DNA from: Candolleomyces eurysporus
Lineage: Eukaryota > Basidiomycota > Agaricomycetes > Agaricales > Psathyrellaceae
NCBI GenBank assembly: GCA_027579435.1
Contig: JANBPK010000748.1
Span: 62,001 to 126,000 of the forward strand
Direction: 5' to 3'
Length of the DNA stretch: 64,000 bases
The notes below the pieces were generated by a model that saw nothing but the letters and a program-made list of their open reading frames with translations, had not been told where the DNA came from and did not search any database. Of this stretch, positions 1 to 11,075 are shown in pieces (within the stretch, counting starts at the first letter, position 1; the number at the start of each line of letters is the position of its first letter). The translations under genes and the position numbers were made by a program.

Positions 1-2024
1 GTTCAGTAGGCGATATAGGGAAGAAGGATAAGGACGTACAATTCAGCTAGGACGTCGGCTTCAGGTTTGGCAGGTGCACTACTGCTCTGTCCAGTAGCGG
101 AGCTCTTAGTGGTACTTCTTCCATCCGATGCGACAGCAGCAGGTGCCCCTCCCCTGACCCTCCTCCGACTTTGATTCCTCTCCGCCTTCTCCTTGTCCTT
201 CTTTCGCAGTGCCTCACTTAAACTTGTTCCCTTGGGATCTTTCATAGAGGCTGCCGTGGAACTGGCATCGGGGAGGTGGAAAGAGGATTTGCCTTCCTCT
301 TTCCGCTGACTGAGTTTTCCTTTCCACCACAAATACACGCGTAGTTTTTGCATCATCATATCCCTCCCTTTCGCTCCCTTCGTTCCAGTCGGATTGTGAG
401 AAGAGAGGAAGTCGGTGATGAGGTTGCATGTGCGCGTGGAAGACGCCATTACGAGAACTGTATCGGAGCCCAGGCGCGCTGGAGAAGAAGATATCAATAT
501 GCAGGGAGGGCGTAGGAAAGATAGGAAGACGTACGTCCACTCTTTTTCATCATCTCTAACTTTACGATTTCCTCCTCGATCTCGTCCAGAACTTGGGTGA
601 GGAGATCCCACTTCGGTAGCTCCTCGAGAATGGGGTCAAGCCCTGTGGGTAGCCATTCCGGTCTCCTATCCTTCTTCTCCTTGCCCTTTCCCTTCTTGTC
701 AATCTGGATCCCCTCAGCTTCGTTCAATGCATCCCAAGCATCTTCGTCATCCACCAAGTCGATAACTGGGGCAGCGGGCTTCACAGACGATGAGCTAACA
801 GTGTAGCACCGCCTTCGAGCCGACTCAAAGATGATATGTGCGGCGTCTGTGAGCATCCATGGCGATTGGTGCTGCTTCACTCCGCCTGTAGAGGTTGTTG
901 TATTGGCAGCGATCAGGGTTTCGAGGTAAGCGTGGAATTGCAGGGAGTCGTAGGTGAGTAGGTAGCTGTACATCATCGTGAGTGTGAGTCATAAATAATA
1001 ATGATGCGACGCACTAGAGAAGGTTCCTAAGTGTACCCAAATCGTTGACGAGTTGTTTGGTCTTGGGGCCGACTTTGTGCCAGACGGGGTCGAGTTGCTT
1101 GCGCACGATGACGTTGAAGGATTTGAAGTAGGCGTTTTCGACGTTCAAGTCGTCGAGATCGAGCTACTCGAGAATGAGTCGACGTAGTGCTAAGATTCAT
1201 CGTCACCCTTACTGTTGTATTTGAACGCTTGAGCTCAGAGAGCGTTGAGGTCATGCATTGGATAATGGCATGGTGAATTTCGGACATGGATTCGGTCATG
1301 TCTTGGGAAAGCTCTATGACATCTGCTTGACGTCTTTCAAGGGAGCTTTTGATTGATTCGTGGAACCTTGGGTAGATATGCACTCTACGAATTTGCAGTT
1401 CCTTCATAATGTTCTTCAGAGGTGATAGACCACTCGTAATGTGTTCTGGCTGGTCTGTGAACGCCTTGACAAATCCATTCTTGTTCTTTTCGCGAAACAG
1501 CCGGATGACGAATGCCTCTAGGACCAAAGGTGTTACTCTATAGAATGTCAGAATAGTGCCCAGTTTTTGGAGAGCCTTCTCACTCACTTTTCGGCGTGCA
1601 GAACCAGAATACCAGAGATAAGGTCAATGGGTATATCAGACTGCAGCATGTCGACAACAAGGATACGCGAGGTCACCATGATGAGACCACCACCCTGATA
1701 CAGAGCCTGTCTTGTATTCCATTCAATAGGCGATACAGCATAGAGTAGAAGCCCTTACCGTTCCTGACGAGGCGTCTCGTACCCCACGACGCGCAGTCCA
1801 GGTCGTCGACACCCCATAATGCCCAATTCTTCCCCAATGGCAGTCTCTTCTTCTGGCGAGGCATTGACCAGGAGCACCAAATTCTTCGGGGAGTCGTATA
1901 TCTGCATCAAGGAGCAGACGATCCGCCTCAGGCCCAGTCCACGGGCGACGACGAGCAGGTCGCTCGTCGCGGGGTCACATATCTCTTGGATAATGTCTTT
2001 GTGAAAAGGAAGCAGCGTCGACAT
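1..2024 (-). CDS. RAD1: XPF/Rad1 (ERCC4) structure-specific repair endonuclease, N-terminal part; cut by window edge
   Basis: XPF/Rad1 pairs with ERCC1/Rad10 to cut 5' of lesions in nucleotide excision repair and to process recombination flaps in the nucleus. The start (MSTLLPFHKDIIQE at 2024) and following exons align by eye along the helicase-like N-terminal half of human XPF: LVVARGLGLRRIV, then ALYQGGGLIMVTSRILVVD, then FVIRLFREKNKNGFVKAFTD, IYPRFHESIKSSL and VIELSQDMTESM. Further exons give LDPVWHKVGPKTKQLV, YLLTYDSLQFHAYLETL, the acidic linker near 700-830, and VLVMASSTRTCNLITDFL near 400-450. The exon at 40-~490 ends with a GT donor just left of base 40, so the window is cut inside an intron. 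The C-terminal nuclease (ERKxxxD) and HhH2 domains lie outside. Family identity is very secure. Start codon is the first ATG; only 163 bp separate it from the next gene. Confidence 0.93.
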
Positions 2025-2187
2025 CGTATTGAACTGATATAATATTCAAGAAGAGTCCTTGAAAGAGACTATAGATACATAAAGCCGTCGTCCGTCTTGA
2101 TGGTGGTGGTTGCGGCCAGAGATGAGATCAACATTGGCGACGGCGCCTCATTGTCATTGACCACCATCATCTCCACTTACCACCACG
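2025..2187. promoter_or_regulatory. Shared intergenic region of two divergent genes
   Basis: Only 163 bp separate the start codons of the XPF gene (minus) and the LENG1-like gene (plus), so both promoters must lie here or within the genes. I see no clear TATA box. The stretch contains ACCACCATCATC-like repeats just upstream of the plus-strand start. A bidirectional promoter is inferred from layout only. Confidence 0.5.
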
Positions 2188-3292
2188 ATGGGCAAGCTCA
2201 ACATCGCCCACCACAAGTCCTACCACCCGTATCGTCGAGACAATATTGAGCGAGTCCGGCGGGATGAAGAAGAAGCTCGTTTGAAGGAGGCGAAGGAAGA
2301 GGGTCGAATGCTGCTCGCTGTATGTTCCAGGCCATTCGGCAGTCATCGTCGTATTGACTATCGCTTCAGGACGCCGAATCTCGTATAGAGGCTCTTAGAG
2401 AACGTGCCGCCATCTCCTCGAACAAAAACAAGAAGCTGAGAGACGACGAGAAGGCTTTGGAGAAACAGCTGAAGACGGGGACAAGCGACACCATGTCCGC
2501 TGGTGTTGCTCAGCTGCCGACGACGAATGGGCATATAAATTTCTTTGAAGACCTCGAGCAGGTGCGCGCTTTCCGTGATTTGCCTTGCTGGACCTATGCT
2601 CATCCTCGCCTCGTTCGCTTAGAGCTCTCTGGCAGCTGCAATCAAGGTGTCCAAGAAGACGGCGCCAGCTGAGACGGAAAGAGGCGTCCCATTGGCACCC
2701 TCTGCCAAAGACATGAAGCCCTGGTACTCTGAACGAAACACAGATGGAGAAAAAGATGAGGTACCAGAAGATAAAAGGTATGTTGTGTTCATCTGTTCCG
2801 CTGCTCTTGCTGAAAGCGAACCCATTTAGACGCAGGGACGAGTTTCGGAAATCGACGCATGACCCTCTGACATCCATCACGAAACAGCTAGCCTCTCGCT
2901 CCCAAACCTCTACTTCACCTTCATCTTCGCGACATCATACCAGACCCACGCCTTCCACTTCCACCTCGACGCCGAAAGACCAAACCCAAGCCCGAATCTC
3001 TCGCGAATCATCCGAACGCCAACGTGCTCTTGCTCTCATTGAGAAAAAGCGGCGCGAAAAGGCTGGGAACGAAACTCCTTCGACCGTCTACGGAGGTGAT
3101 GACCGAGGAGCTGGTTATTCCGACCAGTTTAACAAGATGGCTGTTCTGGAGGCGCATCGGGATCGCGAACGTCGTGAGCGGCGGTGGGACGATTCGTACG
3201 ACAGCAGGGATTATCGTCCGGGACGGGGCCGCTCGCCTCCAATCTCTGGCAGCCATCGGCGACATGAATCTTCGAGACACAAGTATGGCTGA
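2188..3292 (+). CDS. CIR_N-domain protein, LENG1-like
   Basis: Four exons: 2188-2319, 2370-2561, 2623-2777 and 2830-3292, phases consistent. The N-terminus (MGKLNIAHHKSYHPYRRDNI, then ERVRRDEEEARLKEAKEE) is the CIR_N motif, a short basic/charged module found in splicing-associated proteins such as LENG1, CWC25 and CIR1. The remainder follows the LENG1 pattern: an acidic 'INFFEDLEQ' block, a 'PWY' motif, and near the C-terminus a 'YSDQFN' motif matching the YNSQFNP region of LENG1. The extreme C-terminus is Arg/Ser/Asp-rich. The human protein is poorly characterised; a nuclear, spliceosome-linked role is inferred from the domain. Family assignment is good, function is tentative. Confidence 0.82.
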
Positions 3293-3588
3293 TTTCCCTT
3301 GGCGGCCTCATGGTGGTTCGACCACCAGCCGCTTCGAGAAGGTAAACTGTAATACGAACACGAAGCGTCATACAGGCAAGTGTGTTGTCTAAAAGCTCCG
3401 CGAATAATGGTGTCTGACTTCTACACTAGACCCTCCACGAGTTTCGCGTACAACGGGCTCCATCTACGTTTCAGGCCTTAGGCTTGATGAAGTTACTCCT
3501 CCATGTGTTCATGGGCATCTGAGTATATTGGTTCTTGTCATCTACAGCCAGAAATGTTCTACCATGCTCGAGACAGTCGATCTACTAT

Positions 3589-4605
3589 TTAACTGGCTTG
3601 TAAGTTCCTCATTCTACTGTGCTCACATTCTATCGCTTCAATGAACGCATTTGCCAGACTGACATCGCCTTCAGGACAGGACCTGCAATACGCCGACTTG
3701 AATGACGTGTAGAGATCATCTTCTGGGTTTGGTCGTGGATAATATGGATCGTTGTCGAAAAAGGCTTTCACTAGAGGGGTTACATCGGGCCCTTTGGTCC
3801 AAGTCGAAACCTTGNAAAAACGCGTGAGCTCTAAATATCGATGAAACTGCACGACGGAACAGATCACAGATGAAGAAGCGAAACTCACTTGATTGAAATC
3901 GATCACAAAATATGTGAATTGTGAGCCTCCGGTTCCTCCCAGGACAAACTCGATATCTCGCGCATCGAGTGACAGCCTAAAATGAAATAGAGCAAGCATC
4001 TCTCCCATCCCACTCGCTACTTCCCTCGCAGACTTTAACCTATCAGGGTACGCTTCCACCAACTTGTTGTAGCGGTATTCATCAAGTGGAAAGTTGGTGG
4101 TGTTTATGAACCTCGGTGTGGGCCCATCGGTACGATAGGTCTTCCCAAAGTACAGACGGCAAAGTGCCGGTGGGAAGTTTTTGAATCCCATTGGAAAGTA
4201 CATGCTCGCAATCAAGCGACCAGCATCGTAAGGGATCGCGGGGACACGGTCCATCGCGTACGTTGCGCGCTCAAAGATGTCCATAAGCGCTCGAGTAACG
4301 ATCGGGTAATTGACGCCACCACTCGGGTTTGGGTGGGTTCGGGATAGGAACCCATCTTCCGGAGAAGACAGGTCAGGATCGCTGAAGGCGAAGGGTCTGG
4401 GTATGGAGAAAAATTGTTCTTCCCCGCACTCCTTGTAGAGTCTCTCGAGGATTAGATATTCATGGCGCAGAGTCGGCCCTTCTGCACTTCGCGCCACAAC
4501 TTTGTAAGCCACTGGGCCGCCTCTGAGGATGTATACCGTAGCGAAGCTACCAGCACCGATTCTGGTTGGGTGTCCAGGTTCGTCGGAGGCGTCTTCCAGT
4601 GCCAT
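3589..4605 (-). CDS. Kinase-fold fungal protein resembling DUF3669 (copy A)
   Basis: Two exons, 4605-3889 and 3810-3589, giving 312 residues. It has remnants of a kinase-like fold: a glycine-rich strand (GAGSFATVYILRGG), a VAYK lysine, a 'DARDIEFVLGG' segment where the catalytic loop would be, and 'YFVIDFNQ' where DFG would be. The C-terminus (NDPYYPRPNPEDDLYTSF) is of the type I associate with fungal DUF3669 proteins. The canonical HRD and DFG are not intact, so kinase activity cannot be assumed. The single N at 3815 lies in the intron, five bases from the acceptor, and does not affect the protein. It is paralogous in layout to the gene at 7071, transcribed away from it. The DUF name is from memory of the family and should be checked by profile search. 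Confidence 0.75.
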   Translation of the reverse strand: MALEDASDEPGHPTRIGAGSFATVYILRGGPVAYKVVARSAEGPTLRHEYLILERLYKECGEEQFFSIPRPFAFSDPDLSSPEDGFLSRTHPNPSGGVNYPIVTRALMDIFERATYAMDRVPAIPYDAGRLIASMYFPMGFKNFPPALCRLYFGKTYRTDGPTPRFINTTNFPLDEYRYNKLVEAYPDRLKSAREVASGMGEMLALFHFRLSLDARDIEFVLGGTGGSQFTYFVIDFNQVSFASSSVICSVVQFHRYLELTRFXKVSTWTKGPDVTPLVKAFFDNDPYYPRPNPEDDLYTSFKSAYCRSCPEGDVSLANAFIEAIECEHSRMRNLQAS

Positions 4606-4749
4606 GACGGTCGTAGTGTAACTCGGAGAATGTGACTGGATGTGACATCAGTCACCCCACTCAGTAAAGGTTTTTGCGGAGACGTGGCTGGCTGAGCAGA
4701 GATGTCACCGATTGTGACTTCTCCTTCCGCGCAGGCAGTGCATTGCGTT

Positions 4750-5110
4750 CCTCCGATTGTCGTCTGCGTTGGACAAGTGTTCTATTGCGACATCACCGTC
4801 CTGTCATGTGCCCAAAGCCTCCGAGGGGTTCTCAAGCAATGCAACAACTTGAAATAGGGTACGACTTGAATTGGCCTCTCCGTACGTTTAAAACCATTCA
4901 TCATGGTCTTGAAGAGCACAACTGAAGCTCGAAGGTCTTGATAAGGCTCGGATATATATATATAGGTACTGTTCCCGGGAGACGAATTCGCTTTGACAGT
5001 GATTTAGTCACCTCCGAGGAGCAAACCGTACCGTCGATCTTTTCATTGCCTCCGTTCATATTGGATCAACTGACAATGATCTGCACCCCATCAATTACGA
5101 TTTTCTTTAC
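4750..5110 (+). repeat. Diverged direct repeat, copy 1
   Basis: The block beginning CCGATTGTC (4753) and continuing through TGCGTTGGAC, TTGCGACATC, GTCCTGTCATGTGCC and CTCCGA recurs, diverged, about 1.2 kb downstream. Further colinear matches follow: AACTGAAGCT at ~4920, and ACAATGATCTGCACCCCATC at ~5073. Similarity was judged by eye and is patchy; boundaries are approximate. Confidence 0.55.
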
Positions 5111-5946
5111 AGCCATACCTGATACTGGGCTTTTCCTTGATGTACTCCTCCTTAAGTCACTTTCAGGACTTTTTTGACGGAGTCTCCGAATCGCAATGGG
5201 ATTCTAGATCCGATCATTGCTACATACTTCAAAGTTTAGGGACCGACACCGGGCTCGTCACTCTTGATGCTTGGTGGACGAACCTTGCGGACCGGACTGA
5301 CGACCTTCTCGGTCCAGTGTCGGAACTACTTTTGCACCGTTCAAATTTTCACCACAGTAGGCTAGGATCGACTTTCGGTCCGCACAGTCGTTGTCTTTTG
5401 CATTTCATTCCTATTACGCCTCGGCCTTACCACCTTTTAATCTTCTTGAAGCCTACTTTTCTATAGCTTGTTTTCGTTGATCCCCGATTCTTAGCTAATT
5501 CAGTCATCCGGTTTTAATCTGAGGTTGTTTGAACGCCGCAGTCACCGTCCCTACTCCGAAGTAATCGACATTACCTGATCCGTTCGTTTGATCCGAAGTG
5601 GCTACGCCTGCTTTTCAACTTGGCTCTCTCTTTGCACTTGAAGCAACCCCCTGGCTGTATAAAACCATGAAGCCTTTATTCTGCGTCATAAAAAATCACT
5701 CAGCTAATTGACCTAGAAAAGCGCTATACAAGAAGACATCGACTGCTATCTCATGAGGTCATCGTACCGGTGCTCTCATCAAAAACAAGCGGCACAAAAA
5801 GAGTTGGAACCAGACCACGTTGCCCGACTACCATGACCCGACCCGGGGCGGTCGCTATTCTGGAAGCCCTAGGGTGACAAGAATCGAGAATTCACCTAGT
5901 TCAGTGAGCTCAGTTCCCAATGTGCGAGCCAACTTCCTTGTCGATG

Positions 5947-6270
5947 GTTCCGATTGTCCTTTGCGTTGGACCGCGTTTGATCCATTGTGACATCGGAGTT
6001 CTGTCTTGTGCCTACAGCCCCCGAAGAGCGACAGGGTCTCGAACGACCTCCCCGGGTTTTTGAACCTCAATGTACGTCATAAAGGTTATAACTGAAGCTT
6101 ACAGAGCTGCGATATTGCTCAGGTCCATAGGCGAGAGACCAATTAGCTTGATAGTGATGGTGTTTAACTTGAAGGCATCATCATATTGAATTAATCTTTT
6201 GACTAAATTCGGCTCAAAATGAAGAGGAATGATAATGATCTTCATTCCATCGAATACCCGACAACTTACG
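5947..6270 (+). repeat. Diverged direct repeat, copy 2
   Basis: Partner of the 4750 block, same orientation and order: CCGATTGTC, TGCGTTGGAC, TTGTGACATC, GTTCTGTCTTGTGCC, CCCCGA, then AACTGAAGCT near 6081 and TAATGATCTTCATTCCATC near 6233. The spacing between matching points drifts (about 1.20 to 1.15 kb), so indels have accumulated. It does not look like a current coding sequence. Confidence 0.55.
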
Positions 6271-7070
6271 CAAAATTCAGTGTCGCAAGGTTGACATACG
6301 ACAGAGAACCAGCCGCCGTGGTCGCCGTAGAGCGACGCAATACTACACTGCCAGTGGGTACTCGGGTTTTTATGCCACAAAGGTCCATGGATACCGATCT
6401 AATTTTGAGGTTCCGGTCAACGGAATGAATGACTTGAACGTGTTCGATAGAGCACGTTACCTCTCGATAGGGCCTCGTTCTGCTTGGCATCGTATTTCTG
6501 ATTCCATGACCTACTATATAGTGTAGGTTTTGCTCTCCAGGTCAGGGGCGGCCTGCAGGTGTGTGTGTGTGTAAGTTTCCAAGGTCGGTCTGCCATGTTG
6601 TTGATGCAACCTTGATCTCAGGCTCGAGTTGGCTTGGCCAACCACCTTCTTTCGACGAACTGTACGGAACTATGGCTTTTTTTTACGCCAGGAAGAGACG
6701 GGTTTACTCTTAGCATTTTACCGCAGGTGACTAAGACCTCCAACCAGTCCGCACAGAGCTATCTCCTGTCCACGGAGCCGGTGCGATTTTGAGGGACGGG
6801 ACTCTTTGATACCGCTACTCCAGGCATCAGCTTGGCATTTTCGCTACGTAAACTCGTTGTCCCTTCACTTGCTAAATGGCTCGCTATAGGCCTTCTCGAC
6901 ATGCATAAATCGGACCAACATTTCTTGTGCACTCTTCACCAACTCTCCACTCCAAGTTTCGTTCTCACACTCATCAACCGCCAACGACAAACTGTACGCC
7001 TAAAATCTTGATCAGACGACTATATATCTATATCTCACGCTTCTACTACGTTTAGACGCTCAAGGCAACA

Positions 7071-8073
7071 ATGTCCGAATCATATCTTACCAGCCGAGGT
7101 TTTACCTACTTGTCCCACGGCGCCTTTGGCGATGTCTATGCCAAGGACCGTGTAGCATTCAAATTATTCACGAAAGGAACCCCAGAAGCTCAGAGGGAGG
7201 AGTACAAAAGGCTCGAGGAAATTCATTCCACGTTTCAAAGATATCCCTCGCTTTTCCAAGTCCCCGCCCCACTTGCTTTGAAGATCAATGACGAAGATCC
7301 GAATGTCCCAGAATACATGCTTGTCTTCCGTCAACCATCGATGGCCATGGAGCTTCTCAATCCCATCCCCAAAGCCGTCGGTCGCGCCATTTTGGAAGAG
7401 TCCGGAAAGAGTAATGAAACTGGAACAATCAAACTCTGCCAAATATGTTTTCGACAGCCTGATCCCGTATCGAATGACAAAAGAAAAAGCAATCTCAACC
7501 CCAGCCTGGACAATTTCCCGCTCAAGGCCAGCATATACATGAAATTGGTGGAGAGATTTCCGGATCAGTTTACTCCGCTGCTTGACGTTGCGCGCAGTAT
7601 GGGAGCAAGGCTTGCGGATCTTCACTGGAAGGTCGGAATCCTTCCCCACGACATCGAGTTCGTTATGTCTGGCGCATCTCAGACTGAAAAACCCTTGGAT
7701 GTCGGGTATTATATCATTGACTTTGGTCTGGTGAGCCTGCTCCTAGTCTAAAATCTTCTCACTGAAGCCTCATGCTAATTCTCTATAGGTCGAGAAATGG
7801 AATTCGCAGCTAGACGGCAGCTTCGACGCCCTCCTCAAAAGCTTTTTCATTAGAAATCTTTGGTGCCCCAGTCCTATCCCTGGTGATGCTTTGTATGAGG
7901 CTTTCAAGGGTGGATACACGGCTTCCTGCCCTGACCGCACTTATGCCGATAAATTCTTCAAAGCCATTGAAGAGAGGAAACCCATCCAATCCAGGATTCG
8001 TGAATACGTGGAGGACGAGGAAGAAGAGAAAGCTGGAGGAGAAAAAGCTGGGGTTTCGAAGTCAGTTGAGTAG
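7071..8073 (+). CDS. Kinase-fold fungal protein resembling DUF3669 (copy B)
   Basis: Two exons, 7071-7730 and 7789-8073, 314 residues. N-terminal glycine-rich strand (HGAFGDVYAKDRVAFKLF), middle region with MLVFRQPSMAMELL, then the paired motifs WKVGILPHDIEFVMSG and YYIIDFGLV that mirror catalytic and metal-binding loops of kinases. HRD is replaced, while DFG is kept within IDFGL. The C-terminal part ends in an acidic/Lys-rich tail. It shares motif order and the intron position (just after the IDF motif) with the gene at 3589-4605, so the two are likely ancient paralogues; sequence identity outside motifs is low. No signal peptide or membrane segment. Substrate unknown. Confidence 0.78.
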
Positions 8074-9141
8074 TTACAATATGTGTTCTCTACTTTCTTG
8101 CGTTTGTATACTTACCATCTTGGAGTGGGTTGGTATTCTTTGTTGTTTTTGTATTTGCTTTATAGTACCCTTCGAACCTTGCTTTGTTTCTGCTGTGTCC
8201 TTATATATTCTATACTATCATCAATCATAGGTTCGTTTCTGTCACATATGACGGCGACCGAGCTTTCATTGTCCGCTGCTCGTAGATTGGTGGTGCTAAC
8301 GAAGAGCTAGTCAAGGTGCTTCACAGCCGCCTTGACTTCACTGCGATGGGAATGATAACACACAAAAATTGGTGCTGATGAAGTCTGACGAAGCGGCGGG
8401 GGAAATCACGGGAGTCTGCCCTATATGCGAGCGCCAACGACGGCCTGTATGAACAAGAGAGCCGTGCATTTCTTTTTTGAGCTCATGAAATATAAATACC
8501 CACGTACTGCTTCACGTAGCGATGAATATTCTTCCAGCCAAGGCCTTCGCCATTATCGCGGAAGTGTTTTCTTGTCCAGCCTGCCTGCAAGGAAGCCTCA
8601 CACTCGTTGCCGACTGTCTCAACGAATAGTTAGGTACCTGAAAGTCGAAGAGCTTTGAGCAGGTGTGGGGCCGAGGTTCTCGTTCACGGAAAATTTCACT
8701 AAAAAGGAGAAGAATCTATTATTCCCTGCAAAAAGCGAATTCGACCGACTCCCTTGCCAAGGCGCATTTTTGTTGAGTCTGCAGAGTAAGAATATCTGAA
8801 ATTGAATATAAGTGCCTGTTTTTCATATACCTATGCACTTCACAAGCGCGATTACTTTTTGTTCCACAGCTCGAGGCTGTAAGCACAGCGGCGGCACCTC
8901 TGATGGGTCCAACGTTCCGATCGGCTGAGGACCAGCCAGCTTTGATGCACGTCGTCGGCGAAGTGGGTGTCTATTTTGATGAAGTGAGACTTCACTTCAC
9001 TTCGCGGCAGCACCACCTCGTACTGTGAAGCTTAGAAGGCCGGAATGGCCTGGCTGTTGATCCGGAAGTGGCTGTGTCGGTGTGTGGAAATCACTGTCGC
9101 GCTCTTTTCCTCTGGCTCGAGGGTGTGGTAAGGCGGCAACC
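8074..9141. other. Intergenic region upstream of asparaginase gene
   Basis: About 1.07 kb with no supported gene; small open frames at 8083-8310 and 8425-8658 lack coding character. A short perfect inverted repeat lies at 8980-8999. The 3' end probably holds the promoter of the downstream gene. Confidence 0.6.
8980..8999. repeat. Perfect 8-bp inverted repeat, 4-nt loop
   Basis: TGAAGTGA, spacer GACT, then TCACTTCA. It sits about 140 bp upstream of the isoaspartyl peptidase start. It could be a binding site for a dimeric regulator or chance; no evidence for either beyond symmetry. Confidence 0.5.
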
Positions 9142-10827
9142 ATGAAATTCAGCGGTATGTATCTCTATGCTCTGTAACACGCAGAAAAACTAATTCATCT
9201 GGCTAGAAAAGCAATCAGTCGCACTTGCAACCAGAAGCAGCGATGGCCCGCACGATGACAACCGCATCGTCCTCGTTATTCATGGAGGCGCTGGAACAAT
9301 GTCCAAGGATGCATCTACCCCAACCCAGCGGAGGGCGTACAAGGTTGCGCTTTCAAATGCCTTGAAAGCTGTGAGTCCAAACTCTCCACTTTTACACCAA
9401 TTCCTCCGGTTGGAATCGTTAAGGACAAGAGAAATAACCTGTGACCTGGTCATCAGGGTTACGCCGTTCTTCACGACGGTGGGGAGGCCTTGGACGCAGC
9501 TGTTGCCGCAGTTTCGGTCTTGGAAGGTGAGATCACCCACTTCAAGCTCCAATTCGCTCATCACCAACGAGAATAGACAACCCGTTATTCAATGCGGGCA
9601 AGGGAGCCGTATTCAATACGGCTGGCAAGGTGTGCTCTCCTACCTGTTCGCTTGTGCCCCAAATTACTCAGTGTTCTCATAGAACGAGCTGGAAGCATCC
9701 GTAATGCTCTCAAAACCACCGTCATCTCACCCAGCGATCCCGAAATCCCGACGAGGCGCAGCCTTGACCCTTCTCACACGAGCTCGAAACCCGTCTAAAC
9801 TTGCGCGAACTATATACCTCCATCCAGAGCTTGTTGGGCATGCCTTCATGTCAGGCTCAACTGCTGAGCAAATTGGAGAGAGACTAGGAGAGGAGCTTGT
9901 CGACCCGTCCTACTTCTTTACCGAGCACAGGTGGAGGGAACACAGGCGAGGACTGGGATTGCCAGAAGAACCCATTCCTAACCCAACCAGTAATTGCTCT
10001 GAGTCAAGGCGATCTGCCGACTTGATCGACCTCAGGGACCCAGAGCATCAGTCAAATGGCGTAAGAGCAGCTGTACCATCATGCGTCTCCAACAAGAACT
10101 CGGGCCATCCTGACCTTCCATTGGACTCGTTTCCCACAGGAACCGTTGGTGCGGTCGCACTAGATGTTCGAGGATGCATCGCCGCTGTTACCTCGACTGG
10201 TGGTCGCACGAACAAGCTACCAGGCCGTATCGGCGATACTCCTCTCATGGGAGCTGGTTTCTGGGCAGAAGAGTGGGAGCACGATGCCGGAGACTTGAGA
10301 AAGAGTGGCGAGTGGATGCTGCTCCCTTCTTGGCTTCGGGAAATGTGGGACAGATTCCATGGCCAGCGCTCTGACACAACGCGCGAAAAGACTGGGAAAG
10401 CTGCAGTGGGTGTGTCGGGAACAGGAGACGGTGATGTGTGTCCACCCTTTCGTTCTCGTTGCTTGCGACCAACGAAGCTAATCCGCATTCTGATACTTAT
10501 ACAGTTCTTCATTCGCCAATCGACAGCTTCGACCGTTGCAAGAAGAATGCAACTCGCTGGAGAGTCTGTTGAAGACGCTTCAGAGAAAGTCGTTCGAGAC
10601 CTCTTCAGCGACGGAGGCATCGGCGGTGTTATTGCGTTGGACAACAGAGGGAACGGTGAGTACATTCATTTCCGCTTGGTAAGAAACCGTGGATAATGAT
10701 GATTGTCCTCATAGTTGCTATGCCCCTGAATTGCTCTGGGATGTACCGTGGCGTCGTCAGGGCAGACGGTATACCAAAGGTCGCAATCTTCGATGACGAT
10801 GTCCTGGAGGAAATTGACAATGATTAG
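9142..10827 (+). CDS. Isoaspartyl peptidase / L-asparaginase (Ntn hydrolase, asparaginase_2 family)
   Basis: Seven exons: 9142-9154 (13 nt), 9207-9370, 9457-9526, 9577-9629, 9683-10435, 10505-10655 and 10715-10827, 438 residues in frame. The enzyme cleaves itself and uses the freed Thr to hydrolyse Asn and isoAsp dipeptides. Motifs in order: [44 protein letters not shown]; then the autocleavage site [10 protein letters not shown] with the nucleophile Thr at about residue 254; [37 protein letters not shown]; and [14 protein letters not shown]. No signal peptide, so cytosolic. The linker before the catalytic Thr (about residues 165-250) is long and low in recognisable motifs, normal for a region that is variable in the family. 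The donor after GDGD was chosen because it alone keeps the frame into FFIR. Confidence 0.92.
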
Positions 10828-11029
10828 AATGCATCTAGTTATGCAATGAAATGCCTTTGCTCTGTCCTTTTGACGGTGCGCCGGTTGTATTCCGCAACCA
10901 TTATCTGCTCCGGCCTCCATTCAATTGGATCGTCTCCGTTGCAATGTGTCATGACTCATCCTTCGTGTCCCATTGTCCTCGCAAGGATCACGCGAACACG
11001 AAAGAGAAGCGAAGCCACATTTCCTGGCC

Positions 11030-11037
11030 TATAAATA
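11030..11037 (+). promoter_or_regulatory. TATA box candidate
   Basis: TATAAATA about 40 bp before the start codon of the F-box/LRR-like gene at 11076. Close for a fungal TATA box, so the transcript leader would be very short or start sites lie further upstream. Confidence 0.35.
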
Positions 11038-11075
11038 CTGGACACTTCTGTTTACTCACTCTACCCACCATTCTC

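Larger units (their letters stand above)
4606..7070. other. 2.5-kb intergenic region between two divergent DUF3669-like genes
   Basis: No convincing gene. Open frames here are short and lack splice-consistent extensions. It contains a diverged direct duplication (see the two repeat entries), a short (TA)n run near 4950, and a (GT)n run near 6560. Both neighbouring genes are transcribed outward, so both promoters lie in this stretch; a TATATATCTATAT stretch lies about 50 bp before the 7071 start. Confidence 0.6.

Noticed and set aside
4938..5466. Open frames with hydrophobic stretches in the DUF3669 intergenic region
   Set aside because: No start context, no splice extension, and the sequence overlaps the diverged direct repeat.
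6555..6575. (GT)n run as a microsatellite of interest
   Set aside because: Only about six units; ordinary simple sequence.
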